A stretch of DNA of 39,327 nucleotides from Rhodopirellula europaea 6C (GCF_000338295.1 NZ_ANMO01000186.1:1-39327), one strand, 5' to 3'; counted from the first letter of the stretch, positions 16,690 to 24,185 are shown. The notes: a model not told the origin generated them from the sequence alone. Made by a program: numbers and translations.

Positions 16690-17667
16690 CTATTCGATGC
16701 TTACGGTTTCTCGTCCGGCCCGCGTTGTCAAAGCCTGCAAGACAGCTTTGTTCGTCGAGTTTGAGAGCATGCGGACGGAGCCGTCAGCGAGCGATACATG
16801 CACGCCGGATGCGTGGAAGCTGTAAATGCCATTGTGGTTTGTCTCATTGACACCAAACTTCTTGCTCAGCACGATCGCGTGGTAGCTGCCGCTTATTGCC
16901 CACGCGGGCTTCGAAATATTGTCAATCTCCTCATAGTCCTCATCCAATTTGCCCCGAACGTAGGGATCGGGCCGGCCGGACATTTCGGCAAGAATAATCG
17001 AGTTGGATAGGCCATCGGTCACATCGCGAAATCGCGTCGTCTCGACGTTGTAGTATGTTGCATCTTTTGGGATGGTTTGTAACGGCAGACCCCACGCTCC
17101 GAGTGCAATGTTAGTACCAAGAAGCTGTCGGTTCTCGTTTGCAATCGACGAGAGGTGAATGCCGCCAATGGCTTCGTAATCACTGCGTGCCGCGGTACCG
17201 ATGACGTCATTGGGCGCGAAGTTACGAACGTTTGAAAATGGCGTGACATTGCTGGTCGAGGGGCATTGAAAAACCGAAAGTTCAACATTCACGTTTGGCT
17301 GGTTTTTCGGGTCTGAAGCAGCCGTGGTCATATCGATGCTTTCGTAAAGCGAAGACTGCTCCAAACTGGGGAGCAGTGCGACCTGCCAGGAATGGAAGTG
17401 GTGTTCATCCCAGTATCGCTTAGGAAAAGTTAATGTGTTTCCATTGGCAGTGAAGGAACCGTTGTATAGCGAAGGCATTCGTTGGTGTGCGGAATGAAAA
17501 CTTTGTATCGCGATGCCCATCTGACGAAGATTGTTCTTGCAAGTAACCTTCCGGGCGGATTCGCGAGCCGATTGAACTGCGGGAAGAAGCAACGCCAGCA
17601 AAACCCCGACGATGCCAACAAGGACAAGCAACTCAAGAATGGTGACGCCTTGTTTGGGTATCAACAT
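16690..17667 (-). CDS. DUF1559 prepilin-like protein
   Basis: The protein has 325 residues. The N-terminus KQG-VTILELLVLVGIVGVLLALLLPAV is a type IV prepilin signal: cleavage after Gly7 leaves a mature protein with Glu at position 5, then a long hydrophobic helix. AVQSARESARKVTCKNNLRQMGIAIQSFH is the signature of the DUF1559 family that is greatly expanded in planctomycetes, and the C-terminal YSFHASGVHVSLADGSVRML is the family's H-x-DGS block. Members resemble type II secretion pseudopilins, but their roles are mostly unknown and most are orphan genes as here. A possible AAGGG ribosome site lies about nine bases before the ATG at 17667. No prepilin peptidase or secretion ATPase gene is nearby. 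It lies downstream of the SUKH gene on the same strand. Confidence 0.93.
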   Translation of the reverse strand: MLIPKQGVTILELLVLVGIVGVLLALLLPAVQSARESARKVTCKNNLRQMGIAIQSFHSAHQRMPSLYNGSFTANGNTLTFPKRYWDEHHFHSWQVALLPSLEQSSLYESIDMTTAASDPKNQPNVNVELSVFQCPSTSNVTPFSNVRNFAPNDVIGTAARSDYEAIGGIHLSSIANENRQLLGTNIALGAWGLPLQTIPKDATYYNVETTRFRDVTDGLSNSIILAEMSGRPDPYVRGKLDEDYEEIDNISKPAWAISGSYHAIVLSKKFGVNETNHNGIYSFHASGVHVSLADGSVRMLSNSTNKAVLQALTTRAGRETVSIE

Positions 17668-17708
17668 GCGATAAACCCTTGGTAATTACTCAGTCGGATA
17701 GCGAATTG

Positions 17709-17742
17709 CGATCTATCTGTCGGTTTTGGGACAGGTAGATCG
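17709..17742. other. hairpin between the SUKH and prepilin genes
   Basis: CGATCTATCTGTC at 17709-17721 pairs with GACAGGTAGATCG at 17730-17742 over 13 positions with a single G-T wobble and an 8-base loop. There is no T-run on either side. It lies after the stop of the SUKH gene and before the start of the prepilin gene, both read on the minus strand, so it may separate two transcripts or protect the upstream mRNA end. Confidence 0.5.
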
Positions 17743-17823
17743 TGCGTAGGGCCTGCATGCAAGGCGGTGTAGGGACGGGGCCCAGGTAACCGGGCTGGAG
17801 TGCCCCTGACACGATCGCCATGG

Positions 17824-18336
17824 TTATTCGTCTTGTATTGGGGGTGAAAATCGCTTGGACGACTCTTCGCTCAGGAATCGGTGGTAGTCACGGGCATCGT
17901 AGAAGTCTCCAGGCACAAATCGGCCGAGGTCAACTGAATGCAGATACGATTCGAGTGAACGATAGGCAGCCTGGTAGTGAATTCGTGCGTCGTTTCCCCC
18001 GCCGTATCTTTCGTGGTTGATGAACCCGACATTGCAGTCGGTGGTCGTCAAGTCGCACACAAACCAATCACCACTTGGACCGAACCCGAGAGGCAACAGA
18101 CCGCATTCGAGGATTTCGTCTATCCACGGGAATCTCGATATATCGGAAATCGGACCAAGCGTGATGGGGCCGATCTGACAAGCTCCCAGCGGCCAATGCC
18201 ACTGAAGCAAACGCTTGAAATCAACGGGGATTGATAATTTTTCAACCCAAGCAATATCGCGTTTGGAGGCATGGCCAATTTCGCATCCAGACTCGGCGAG
18301 ATGAGAGATCAGGTTTTGGGCGACAGATAGCGACAC
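17824..18336 (-). CDS. SMI1/KNR4 (SUKH) family protein
   Basis: The protein has 170 residues from a GTG start at 18336. It has the order of a SUKH domain: an N-terminal helix, then VEKLSIPVDFKRLLQWHWPLG (the E-x-x-[LI]-P-x-x-[LFY]-x-x-[LF] start of the family), then GLLPLGFGPSGDWFVCDL, NVGFINHE and a helical C-terminus (SLESYLHSVDLGRF). No signal or membrane segment is present, so it should be cytoplasmic. SUKH proteins commonly act as immunity proteins to polymorphic or contact-dependent toxins, but many lone bacterial members have no known role. No toxin gene is next to it: its neighbours are a prepilin and a small membrane protein. The family call is reasonably firm and the immunity role is inference. 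Confidence 0.8.
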   Translation of the reverse strand: MSLSVAQNLISHLAESGCEIGHASKRDIAWVEKLSIPVDFKRLLQWHWPLGACQIGPITLGPISDISRFPWIDEILECGLLPLGFGPSGDWFVCDLTTTDCNVGFINHERYGGGNDARIHYQAAYRSLESYLHSVDLGRFVPGDFYDARDYHRFLSEESSKRFSPPIQDE

Positions 18337-18408
18337 GACGTATCATTTGTACGAATAGCGGCACGCGTAATCGGGCACGCGAGGTAAAGTTTCAAACGGC
18401 CAAATCGC

Positions 18409-18906
18409 TTAGCTCGCGTTCTCCGGTTCACGCAATGCTTCGTCGCTTCGTAGTAGGCCCATACTTGGCTCGACTATATTGGCAGCCTGAACATTGTTCA
18501 TCGCGGGACGATTGCCGACGCCCGACGCACCCCAAGCCATTGGTTCAACGCTCTGCGCAGTCCAGAGAAAACCAGTGAGGCCCAGGCATAGCAAAACACC
18601 ATGCGAATAGGCTGACGTCCAGCGGTTGCCTCTGCGAGCAAGACGAGAGACAACGAAGATATCTACGACAATCACGATCAATACGATCGGCGTGTACGCG
18701 GCAATGAAATCAGACAACACCGCGATCCGTTTAAACTCGGGTGTGAGCTTCGTGCCCACAAGTCTGTAGAAATCTTGGAACGACCAACTCATCTGGACGA
18801 CCAAAAGATAGAGCATGCCAAAGGCAACCAAGTGAACCACCGAAAGCATGGACGCGGAGAGCCAACTTCCTTTTCGCGTCGGTTTGACGTCGTATCCGTC
18901 GCTCAT
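18409..18906 (-). CDS. small membrane protein, unknown family
   Basis: The protein has 165 residues with three likely membrane segments: about residues 19-40 (MLSVVHLVAFGMLYLLVVQM), 70-92 (YTPIVLIVIVVDIFVVSRL) and 103-120 (HGVLLCLGLTGFLWTAQ). The soluble part between the first two (FQDFYRLVGTKLTPEFKRIAVLSDFI) is faintly like a segment of type II secretion F proteins, which often read F-x-x-F-G-x-x-L-P followed by a helix, but the rest does not match. The C-terminal 40 residues are polar. It lies 72 bases upstream of the SUKH gene on the same strand, so co-transcription is possible. Whether the two form a functional pair cannot be told. Confidence 0.65.
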   Translation of the reverse strand: MSDGYDVKPTRKGSWLSASMLSVVHLVAFGMLYLLVVQMSWSFQDFYRLVGTKLTPEFKRIAVLSDFIAAYTPIVLIVIVVDIFVVSRLARRGNRWTSAYSHGVLLCLGLTGFLWTAQSVEPMAWGASGVGNRPAMNNVQAANIVEPSMGLLRSDEALREPENAS

Positions 18907-19043
18907 GTCATGTGCCCAAGTAAAAAGTGTGTGGACAGTAAGAAGTAGATCGTGTCGACGAACAAGTCTTCCTCCAAGTTAATGAACGGGCACAAGCCGC
19001 GTCGATATCCCCGGTGAAAAGGCGGTTTATTCAGGGTAGGCGA

Positions 19044-19057
19044 CTGGCGGACGCCAG
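19044..19057. repeat. short perfect hairpin CTGGCG-GA-CGCCAG
   Basis: A 6-base perfect stem with a two-base GA centre, inside GTAGGCGACTGGCGGACGCC. It may be a third, diverged member of the hairpin family at 19209-19231 and 19347-19369, since its GCGGACGCC core resembles the reverse complement of the latter. Confidence 0.35.
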
Positions 19058-19208
19058 ACAACTCGCTCGTAGGGCCGCGGCGGGATATTCGGTCTGAGCT
19101 CTGCCTGGACGCCTTCAACGCTTGACGCCGAATGGGAGAGTGAACTGAGACAACTCGTTGCTGGTGCTTTTGTGGATTGAGGCGTTTGTTGCGATCGTTT
19201 GCGCGCGG

Positions 19209-19231
19209 GCCTACAGAGGGCCTCTGTCGGC
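19209..19231. repeat. hairpin repeat, copy A
   Basis: GCCTACAGAGG pairs with CCTCTGTCGGC around a single G, with one mismatch in 11. The sequence GGCCTACAGAGGGCCTCTGT, continued by CGGCTACA, is matched by copy B at 19346-19372, with substitutions that mostly keep the pairing, which suggests a mobile or selected stem-loop element. Confidence 0.55.
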
Positions 19232-19342
19232 TACAGGTGGGACGGGTTGCAGGCGTGGCACTTTGAGATGGGCTCAGCTTGCAAGTGCCGAAAGGATGTT
19301 TAGCACTTTGTGGATTGGCTTACTGGCTGCGCTGGGATGCGT

Positions 19343-20542
19343 TTAGGCCGACGGAGGGCGTCCGTTGGCTACATGATCGAGGGCGTGGGTGATCCAGCCG
19401 CCGCCGAGGACTCGTTCTCCGTCGTAGACAACGGCGGCTTGGCCCGGTGCGACGGCGGATTGTGGTTCGTCGAACATCACTTTCATTTGGGTTGGATCGG
19501 ATGCGTCGATCTCAACTCGGCCGGGGTGAGGTTGTCCGTTGTAGCGGATTTGGATGCCAACTGATGTGGCCTCAGCGAGCTCTTCTGGTGTGACGAACCA
19601 ATTGCATTGATCTGCAATCAATCCTGGACGCAGCAATTCTTCTGCTCGCCCGATCACGACACGGCGGGTATCCGGTTCGATGCGGATGACGAAGTGTGGC
19701 TCGCCCATCGCGACGCCGAGCCGTTTGCGTTGGCCGATGGTGAAGGCCTCGAATCCTTTGTGTTCGCCGACCACTTTGCCGCCGGTGGTCACAATTTCGC
19801 CGGCGGTCGCGCCGACCATTTCAGGGCGACGTGATTTGACGAAGTCGCTGTGGTGGCCTTGCGTGACGAAGCAGATTTCTTGGCTGTCTTTTTTGTCTGA
19901 CACACCCAGTCCGAGCGAGGTCGCCATTTCGCGAATTTCGGGTTTGGTGAAATCGCCGACGGGCAGCATCATGCGGGGCAAGCGAGCTGGTTCGATGCCA
20001 AACAGAGCGTAGGATTGGTCCTTGTGCCCGTCCAATCCGCGATGCAATTCGGAGCGGCCGTTGGAATGGACCATTCGGGCGTAGTGACCGGTTGCGACGA
20101 ATTCAGCGTCGACACCATCGGCGTAATCGAACAGGCGGCCAAACTTGATCCAGTGATTGCATTTGACGCACGGATTGGGTGTTCGCGCGGCGAGGTAATC
20201 GTCGACGAAATAGTCGACGATCTTGCGAAAGTCTTCCTGCAGGTCGAGCGAGTAGAACGGGATCCCCATCGACATCGCGACCCGGCGAGCGTCGGCGGCA
20301 TCGGTCGCACTGCAGCAGCCTTGTTTGTGGTCGGCTCGTTTGCCGCCCGCAGAATCGCCCAGGACCGGCAAGTTCAGCGGATTCGCGTTTTGCGGCTCGT
20401 CGGAATCGATTCGGCAGGCGGCAGCGGAAGCTTCGCCGTGGCGCATGAAGACTCCGATCACTTCGTGACCGTCACGCAACAACAGGTGGGCTGCGACGCT
20501 GGAATCAACGCCGCCACTCATCGCGAGAACCACGCGAGACAT
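19343..20542 (-). CDS. mnmA: tRNA-specific 2-thiouridylase MnmA
   Basis: The protein has 399 residues, slightly longer than the usual 360-380. MnmA activates uridine 34 of Lys, Glu and Gln tRNAs with ATP and inserts sulfur to give 2-thiouridine. The PP-loop SGGVDSS is at residues 9-15. The catalytic cysteines are seen in NPCVKCN (C128 aligns with E. coli C102; C125 is extra) and in DSQEICFV (C224). ATGHYAR, DQSYALFG and a C-terminal domain ending in AVAPGQAAVVYDGERVLGGGWI are also typical. A Cys-containing insertion at about 35-80 (AAACRIDSDEPQ to HKQGCCSATDAADA) replaces the shorter loop of E. coli. The last eleven residues (DHVANGRPPSA) are encoded by the hairpin repeat at 19346-19372. It is transcribed divergently from prfB. 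Confidence 0.96.
   Translation of the reverse strand: MSRVVLAMSGGVDSSVAAHLLLRDGHEVIGVFMRHGEASAAACRIDSDEPQNANPLNLPVLGDSAGGKRADHKQGCCSATDAADARRVAMSMGIPFYSLDLQEDFRKIVDYFVDDYLAARTPNPCVKCNHWIKFGRLFDYADGVDAEFVATGHYARMVHSNGRSELHRGLDGHKDQSYALFGIEPARLPRMMLPVGDFTKPEIREMATSLGLGVSDKKDSQEICFVTQGHHSDFVKSRRPEMVGATAGEIVTTGGKVVGEHKGFEAFTIGQRKRLGVAMGEPHFVIRIEPDTRRVVIGRAEELLRPGLIADQCNWFVTPEELAEATSVGIQIRYNGQPHPGRVEIDASDPTQMKVMFDEPQSAVAPGQAAVVYDGERVLGGGWITHALDHVANGRPPSA
19347..19369. repeat. hairpin repeat, copy B, overlapping the 3' end of mnmA
   Basis: GCCGACGGA at 19347-19355 pairs with TCCGTTGGC at 19361-19369 with one G-T wobble. The surrounding GGCCGACGGAGGGCGTCCGT plus TGGCTACA lines up with copy A. The mnmA stop codon (19345-19343) sits at its edge, so the repeat supplies the final codons of mnmA. 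Confidence 0.55.
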
Positions 20543-20640
20543 GTAGAATCCGATTTCTAAAAAAGAACAATTGGCGGGCCTTGCACACGCCGTACACGGC
20601 CTCGCCCGTTTACCATCATATCCGAGAGGGACATTTCGTC

Positions 20641-21769
20641 ATGGACGCTGAATTAACACAACGCAGCCAAGCGATCCGCAGCCGCCTGGTCCAGCTTCAG
20701 GACTCTCTTTGACCACTCTGGCAAAAACAAGGCGATCAAGAAAATTGAAGAGCAGATGGCGGCTCCCGACTTCTGGAACGACAGCGAAGCAGCTCAGAAA
20801 GTTGTGATGCAGCTGAAGGGCCTGAAGGGAATCGTCTCTCCTTTGAATGAGCTTGAGTCCTCGGCGGAAGACTTGGAAGCCCTCTTTGAGATGGCTGATG
20901 AAGACGATTCCATCGTTGACGAGGTTCGGTCGGAGATCGAACGCCTGGAGGTCGTCCTGGATGACCTCGAACTCAAGGCGTTGCTGAACGGGCCGAATGA
21001 TTCCGCTGGTGCGATCGTGACCATCAACGCTCGCGACGGTGGGACGGATGCCAACGACTGGGCCGACATGCTGCTGCGGATGTATTCCGCTTGGGCGGTG
21101 GGCCAGGAATACAAAATCGAACTGCTGGACCGCCAGGAAAACGAGGAGGCGGGGATCAACCATGCCTCCATCGCGGTTCGAGGTCCGATGGCGTATGGCT
21201 ATTTGAAGGGCGAAGAAGGCATGCACCGGTTGGTTCGGATCAGTCCGTTCAACAGCGAAAGCAAGCGACAGACCAGCTTTGCGGCGGTGAGTGTTTCGCC
21301 TGAAATCGACGATTCGATCGAGGTGAACATCGAAAAGAAAGATGTTCGCGAAGACACGTATCGGGCCAGCGGAGCGGGTGGCCAGCACGTCAACAAAACG
21401 GACAGTGCCATTCGTTTGACCCACATTCCGACCAACACGGTCGTGCAGTGTCAAAACCAGCGAAGCCAGCACCAGAACCGGGACACGGCCTGGAAGATGT
21501 TGCGAGCGAAGATGGCACGGGTTGAAGAGGAACGCCGCGAAGCGGAGGAAGCCAAGAAGTACGAGACTCAGGCGAGAACCGGTTTCGGTAGCCAGATTCG
21601 CAACTACTTCCTGCATCCCGATCAACGAGTCAAAGACGCTCGGACTGGGCACTACGTCGGTAACTTCAACAGCGTGCTCGATGGCAGCGAACTGCAGGGG
21701 TTCTTCGACGCGTTCTTGCGATTGAAGGCTGGGAAAACAGAAGCCGTCAATGCGGGCGATGACGATTGA
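20641..21769 (+). CDS. prfB: peptide chain release factor 2, with programmed +1 frameshift
   Basis: RF2 recognises UGA and UAA and releases the finished protein. The gene is join(20641..20709,20711..21769). The first frame has 23 codons from ATG 20641 and ends at an in-frame TGA (20710-20712) in the context CTT TGA C, the canonical RF2 slippage site, with an AGGA at 20699-20702 as internal Shine-Dalgarno. Skipping one base continues in the +1 frame as DHSGKNKAIKKIEEQM. The joined protein has about 375 residues, close to E. coli (365). The tripeptide anticodon SPF is at residues 201-203 and GGQ at 246-248 (SGAGGQHVNKTDSAIRLTH), so both functional motifs are intact. A GAGAGGG ribosome site precedes the ATG by about 10 bases. 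Low RF2 favours frameshifting, giving autoregulation. Confidence 0.96.
20699..20713 (+). promoter_or_regulatory. prfB programmed frameshift site
   Basis: AGGACTCTCTTTGAC contains the elements of the RF2 recoding signal: a Shine-Dalgarno-like AGGA, then the slippery CTT codon, the UGA stop and a following C that makes the stop weak. The spacing from the start of AGGA to CTT is 8 bases, against 9 in the E. coli AGGGGGTATCTTTGAC. The Shine-Dalgarno part is weaker than in E. coli. Confidence 0.9.
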
Positions 21770-21813
21770 TGATTTGATTCAGTGAGTCACATCACTGGAT
21801 GAAACCAACGGGC

Positions 21814-21851
21814 AAAAAAATACCTGCGAGGACGATGATGTCCTCGCAGGT
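21814..21851 (-). terminator. intrinsic terminator of the Gly/Met-rich protein gene
   Basis: A perfect 12-base stem (ACCTGCGAGGAC at 21822-21833 with GTCCTCGCAGGT at 21840-21851) has a 6-base loop. Seven A residues precede it on the plus strand (21814-21820), so on the minus strand the stem is followed by a T-run and terminates the gene ending at 21911. On the plus strand it lies after prfB and may also slow that transcript, though no T-run follows. Confidence 0.8.
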
Positions 21852-21910
21852 AAACGTTGGTTTCGATTTCGTGAACGCGTTTCTTGCGTTCACTCAACAG
21901 CGGGCAATCT

Positions 21911-22711
21911 TCAGCTGCCGTAGCTGTTGTCCAAGGTCAGGCCGCCTTCGGTCTTCTCGGCCGACTCCAGTTTGTCCTGGTAGTTCTGAGCGATTCGTTT
22001 GACTTCGCCCACCACGTTGGATGCGGCACGCAACTCGAACGAGGTGAAGTAAGGCTCGTTGCCGGTGTACTGGCTTTCCTTGCGGTTCTTTTCTGCCAGT
22101 TCGTTCCAGGACATGTCGTCGGTAAGGTGCCAAGCCGCAGCTTGGGCAGTGTTCTGAGCGATGACGCCATTGCCGAGTGCTTCGCACAAAGCAGCCACGG
22201 CTGGGTCTTTGGTGACTTGGTCGAGTGGAGCGATGGTGTATTTCATCTTGGCGTTTGGTTCTGGCTTGCCGTGTTCCAAGCAAACAGTGTTCAGGGCCAT
22301 CTTGCTGGTGCGTCCGGGGGCAACTCGCATGAAGCCTCCCATGCCGCCGCCCATTCCTCCCATGCCGCCACCCATGCCTCCCATGCCGCCGCCCATCATT
22401 CCTTGAGCAAGGACGGGAACGCCAGCGAAGGCTGCGGGAACGTGAATGTGAAGTGGTTTGTCAGTCAAGTTTTTGACCAACAGGTTGGCTTTTGCCGACG
22501 ATTGGGGAATGAACTTGGCTTCGACGGTTCCGGCATCCATGGCTTCGAACAAGCCGTTGACGACGGCTTCCTCGCCACCAGCGCTGGCGGTGGAAGGCGA
22601 TGCAAAACTCGCGACGGCGAAACCGAGAGCGGCAACGCACATCAGTGAGCTCATTCCGAAGAACGAAGATTGGGTGCAACGAGAGAAGGTGTGGCGATTC
22701 ACGGTCAACAT
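21911..22711 (-). CDS. exported Gly/Met-rich protein of unknown function
   Basis: The frame is open further upstream, but the ATG at 22711-22709 gives a proper signal peptide (SSLMCVAALGFAVASFA, cleavage near ASA-GG), so I use this start: 266 residues. After the signal a beta-type segment (AKANLLVKNLTDKPLHIHVP) is followed by GMMGGGMGGMGGGMGGMGGG, a Gly/Met tract encoded by three 21-base repeats, then RVAPGRTSKMALNTVCLEHGKPEP and a helical C-terminal half (AALCEALGNGVIAQNTAQAAAWHLTDDMSW). The combination of a substitution-tolerant interaction domain and a helical tail recurs in planctomycete exported proteins. The methionine tract could bind copper or be a flexible linker; neither is shown. 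A good promoter lies about 190 bases upstream and a strong terminator follows, so it is a single-gene transcript. Confidence 0.85.
   Translation of the reverse strand: MLTVNRHTFSRCTQSSFFGMSSLMCVAALGFAVASFASPSTASAGGEEAVVNGLFEAMDAGTVEAKFIPQSSAKANLLVKNLTDKPLHIHVPAAFAGVPVLAQGMMGGGMGGMGGGMGGMGGGMGGFMRVAPGRTSKMALNTVCLEHGKPEPNAKMKYTIAPLDQVTKDPAVAALCEALGNGVIAQNTAQAAAWHLTDDMSWNELAEKNRKESQYTGNEPYFTSFELRAASNVVGEVKRIAQNYQDKLESAEKTEGGLTLDNSYGS
22340..22402 (-). repeat. three tandem 21-base repeats in the Gly/Met-rich gene
   Basis: Units at 22340-22360, 22361-22381 and 22382-22402 each encode a seven-residue block of Gly and Met. Differences are single bases, mostly silent or Gly-preserving, which points to slippage-type expansion under selection for the Gly/Met pattern. 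Confidence 0.75.
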
Positions 22712-22901
22712 CCTGAGAATCAGTGTGCAGGGAGAAGTAATGGTCGGGAGCTGAATGATTGATGGTTGTTGGACGGCAAAATCCACCATCGATTCGGCAC
22801 CCTGCGTGATCGATCTCCCCGCCGCGACAACCATCGTTGCTGAATGCGGGCGGCAAATCAGCGACCGAAAAGGCTAGACCGGGAGCGATCAAGGTCGACT
22901 C

Positions 22902-22930
22902 AGTATACTTGGTCTCGGCCCCGGCACCAA
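22902..22930 (-). promoter_or_regulatory. sigma70-like promoter of the Gly/Met-rich gene
   Basis: On the minus strand TTGGTG (22930-22925) and TATACT (22907-22902) are separated by exactly 17 bases. The -10 is one base from consensus. It points towards the Gly/Met-rich gene and would give a leader of about 185 bases. The rest of the 300-base gap up to the regulator gene at 23016 shows no gene. Confidence 0.5.
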
Positions 22931-23015
22931 ATTTTCTTGCCACGCTGGCGACGCAATTCCCGCGGAATTCGCTCTTTCGATCAGCGACTACCGATGCCGT
23001 TTCCGCTGATGCGGC

Positions 23016-24185
23016 TCAGCTTTCCTGGCCGCGGACGCTTTGCCGGTACTGGCCGGGTGTCATTCCGAGATCGCGTTTGAACACATAATGCATGTATTCC
23101 GGATGATCGAACCCCGCTCGGTAAGCGATCTGCTCAGCAGCCATTTCGGTGGTGACCAGCAATTCTCGGACACGTTTGAGCTGAACGTTGCGGATCTCCT
23201 GCTGCGGTGTCCGCCCCAAATACCGCCGAAGTTGTCGTTCGAGTGTGCTGCGGCTGACGGCCACGTTTTGCAGCACTTCATCAACGGTCAGGCCTTCGCA
23301 GGCGTGTTGCCGGATGTAGGCCAACGCTGAGGCGACCTCGGGGTGATCGATCGCAACGACGTCGGTCGACAGTCGAGTGGCGACACCGGTCGGCGCGACG
23401 ACCTGCTGAGTTTCGTGGTGCGATTCGCCTTTCATCCACCGGGACAGACGTTCAGCGGCCAGGAATCCGACGGCTTCCGCATTTGGAATGACGCTCGACA
23501 GCGGTGGCTGACAGAATTGGCAAAGCAGTTCGTCGTTGTCGACACCAATGACGGCGACTTCTTCCGGAACGGTCAGTTCCAACGTTGAGCAAACTGCGAG
23601 AACGTGTTGGCCTCGCAAATCGTTGCAGGTGAAGATCCCGCAGGGTTTCGGCAGCGATTGCAACCATTCCGCAATCGCCTGTTGATCTTCTTCCCAAGGT
23701 CGCGCCAGGTTCATCCAAGGTGAATTGAATGCATCGCATTGGCCGCCTTCTTGTTGAATCGTTCTCACGAACGCTTCTTGGCGTCGTTGCGACCAAGCTT
23801 CGAAGTCGAATCCGCAGAAGGCGAAGTGTTGGAACCCGCGTTCCATCAAGTGTCGGGCGGCCATTTCGCCGATTTTCGCGTCGTCGCTGCGGACGTGAGC
23901 CTTGTCGACTTCGCTGCGGTCGTTCAGTTCCACAACGGGGATGTTCCGCCGGACCGCTGCCTCGATCATCTCGTCGGTGGATCCGCGTGAGATGATTCCG
24001 TCGCCCTGCCAGTCGTTCAACCACGAGGGCGGCGAGGTCAGCAGGTCTCGTTGTTCGAGAAAGACCGACCAATCTTCTTGCGTTCGCATGAAACGCATGA
24101 TTCCAGACAGAACTTCACGTCCGTAGACGGTCGCGGTCTCGACCATCAAGGCAACGTGAGGTTTGGAGCGAGCAGGCTTGTTCAA
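23016..24185 (-). CDS. XylR-type transcription regulator (LacI-like sensor plus AraC DNA-binding domain)
   Basis: The protein has 389 residues. The N-terminal about 270 residues form a periplasmic-binding-protein/LacI-like sensor: HVALMVETATVYGREVLSGI at the start, DGIISRG, HLMERGFQHFAFCGF, GIFTCNDLRGQHVL and VAVIGVDNDELLCQFCQPPLSSV, all like E. coli XylR. The C-terminal about 100 residues are an AraC-type double helix-turn-helix (EGLTVDEVLQNVAVSRSTLE, then AAEQIAYRAGFDHPEYMHYVFKRDLGMTPGQYR). XylR-type proteins bind a sugar and activate its uptake and catabolism genes. The ligand and targets here are unknown. The sugar symporter and mutarotase genes begin about 1.2 kb away on the other strand and are possible targets. 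Typical family length; no defects seen. Confidence 0.93.
   Translation of the reverse strand: MNKPARSKPHVALMVETATVYGREVLSGIMRFMRTQEDWSVFLEQRDLLTSPPSWLNDWQGDGIISRGSTDEMIEAAVRRNIPVVELNDRSEVDKAHVRSDDAKIGEMAARHLMERGFQHFAFCGFDFEAWSQRRQEAFVRTIQQEGGQCDAFNSPWMNLARPWEEDQQAIAEWLQSLPKPCGIFTCNDLRGQHVLAVCSTLELTVPEEVAVIGVDNDELLCQFCQPPLSSVIPNAEAVGFLAAERLSRWMKGESHHETQQVVAPTGVATRLSTDVVAIDHPEVASALAYIRQHACEGLTVDEVLQNVAVSRSTLERQLRRYLGRTPQQEIRNVQLKRVRELLVTTEMAAEQIAYRAGFDHPEYMHYVFKRDLGMTPGQYRQSVRGQES

Larger units (their letters stand above)
18907..19342. other. intergenic region with hairpin repeats
   Basis: About 435 bases without a gene that I can support. The short minus-strand frame at 18903-19118 and the plus-strand frame at 19158-19346 have poor protein character. 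It contains hairpins at 19044-19057 and 19209-19231 and is followed by a related hairpin that overlaps the end of mnmA, all listed separately. Confidence 0.5.

Noticed and set aside
18903-19118. Minus-strand 71-codon frame upstream of the small membrane protein
   Set aside because: Overlaps the start of the next gene, contains the hairpin at 19044-19057 and has no recognisable features.
19158-19346. Plus-strand 62-codon frame with hydrophobic start
   Set aside because: It reads across hairpin repeat copy A and ends at copy B; no ribosome site and no protein-like continuity.
20639-21652. Long minus-strand open frame opposite prfB (about 337 codons)
   Set aside because: Its protein is His/Arg-rich and has no family features, while the plus strand codes for RF2 with all motifs. 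It is an antisense shadow of a GC-rich gene.
21884-22648. Plus-strand frame opposite the Gly/Met-rich gene, with His/Ala/Ser repeats
   Set aside because: The repeats are the antisense reading of the Gly/Met codons. The minus-strand gene has a promoter, signal peptide and terminator.
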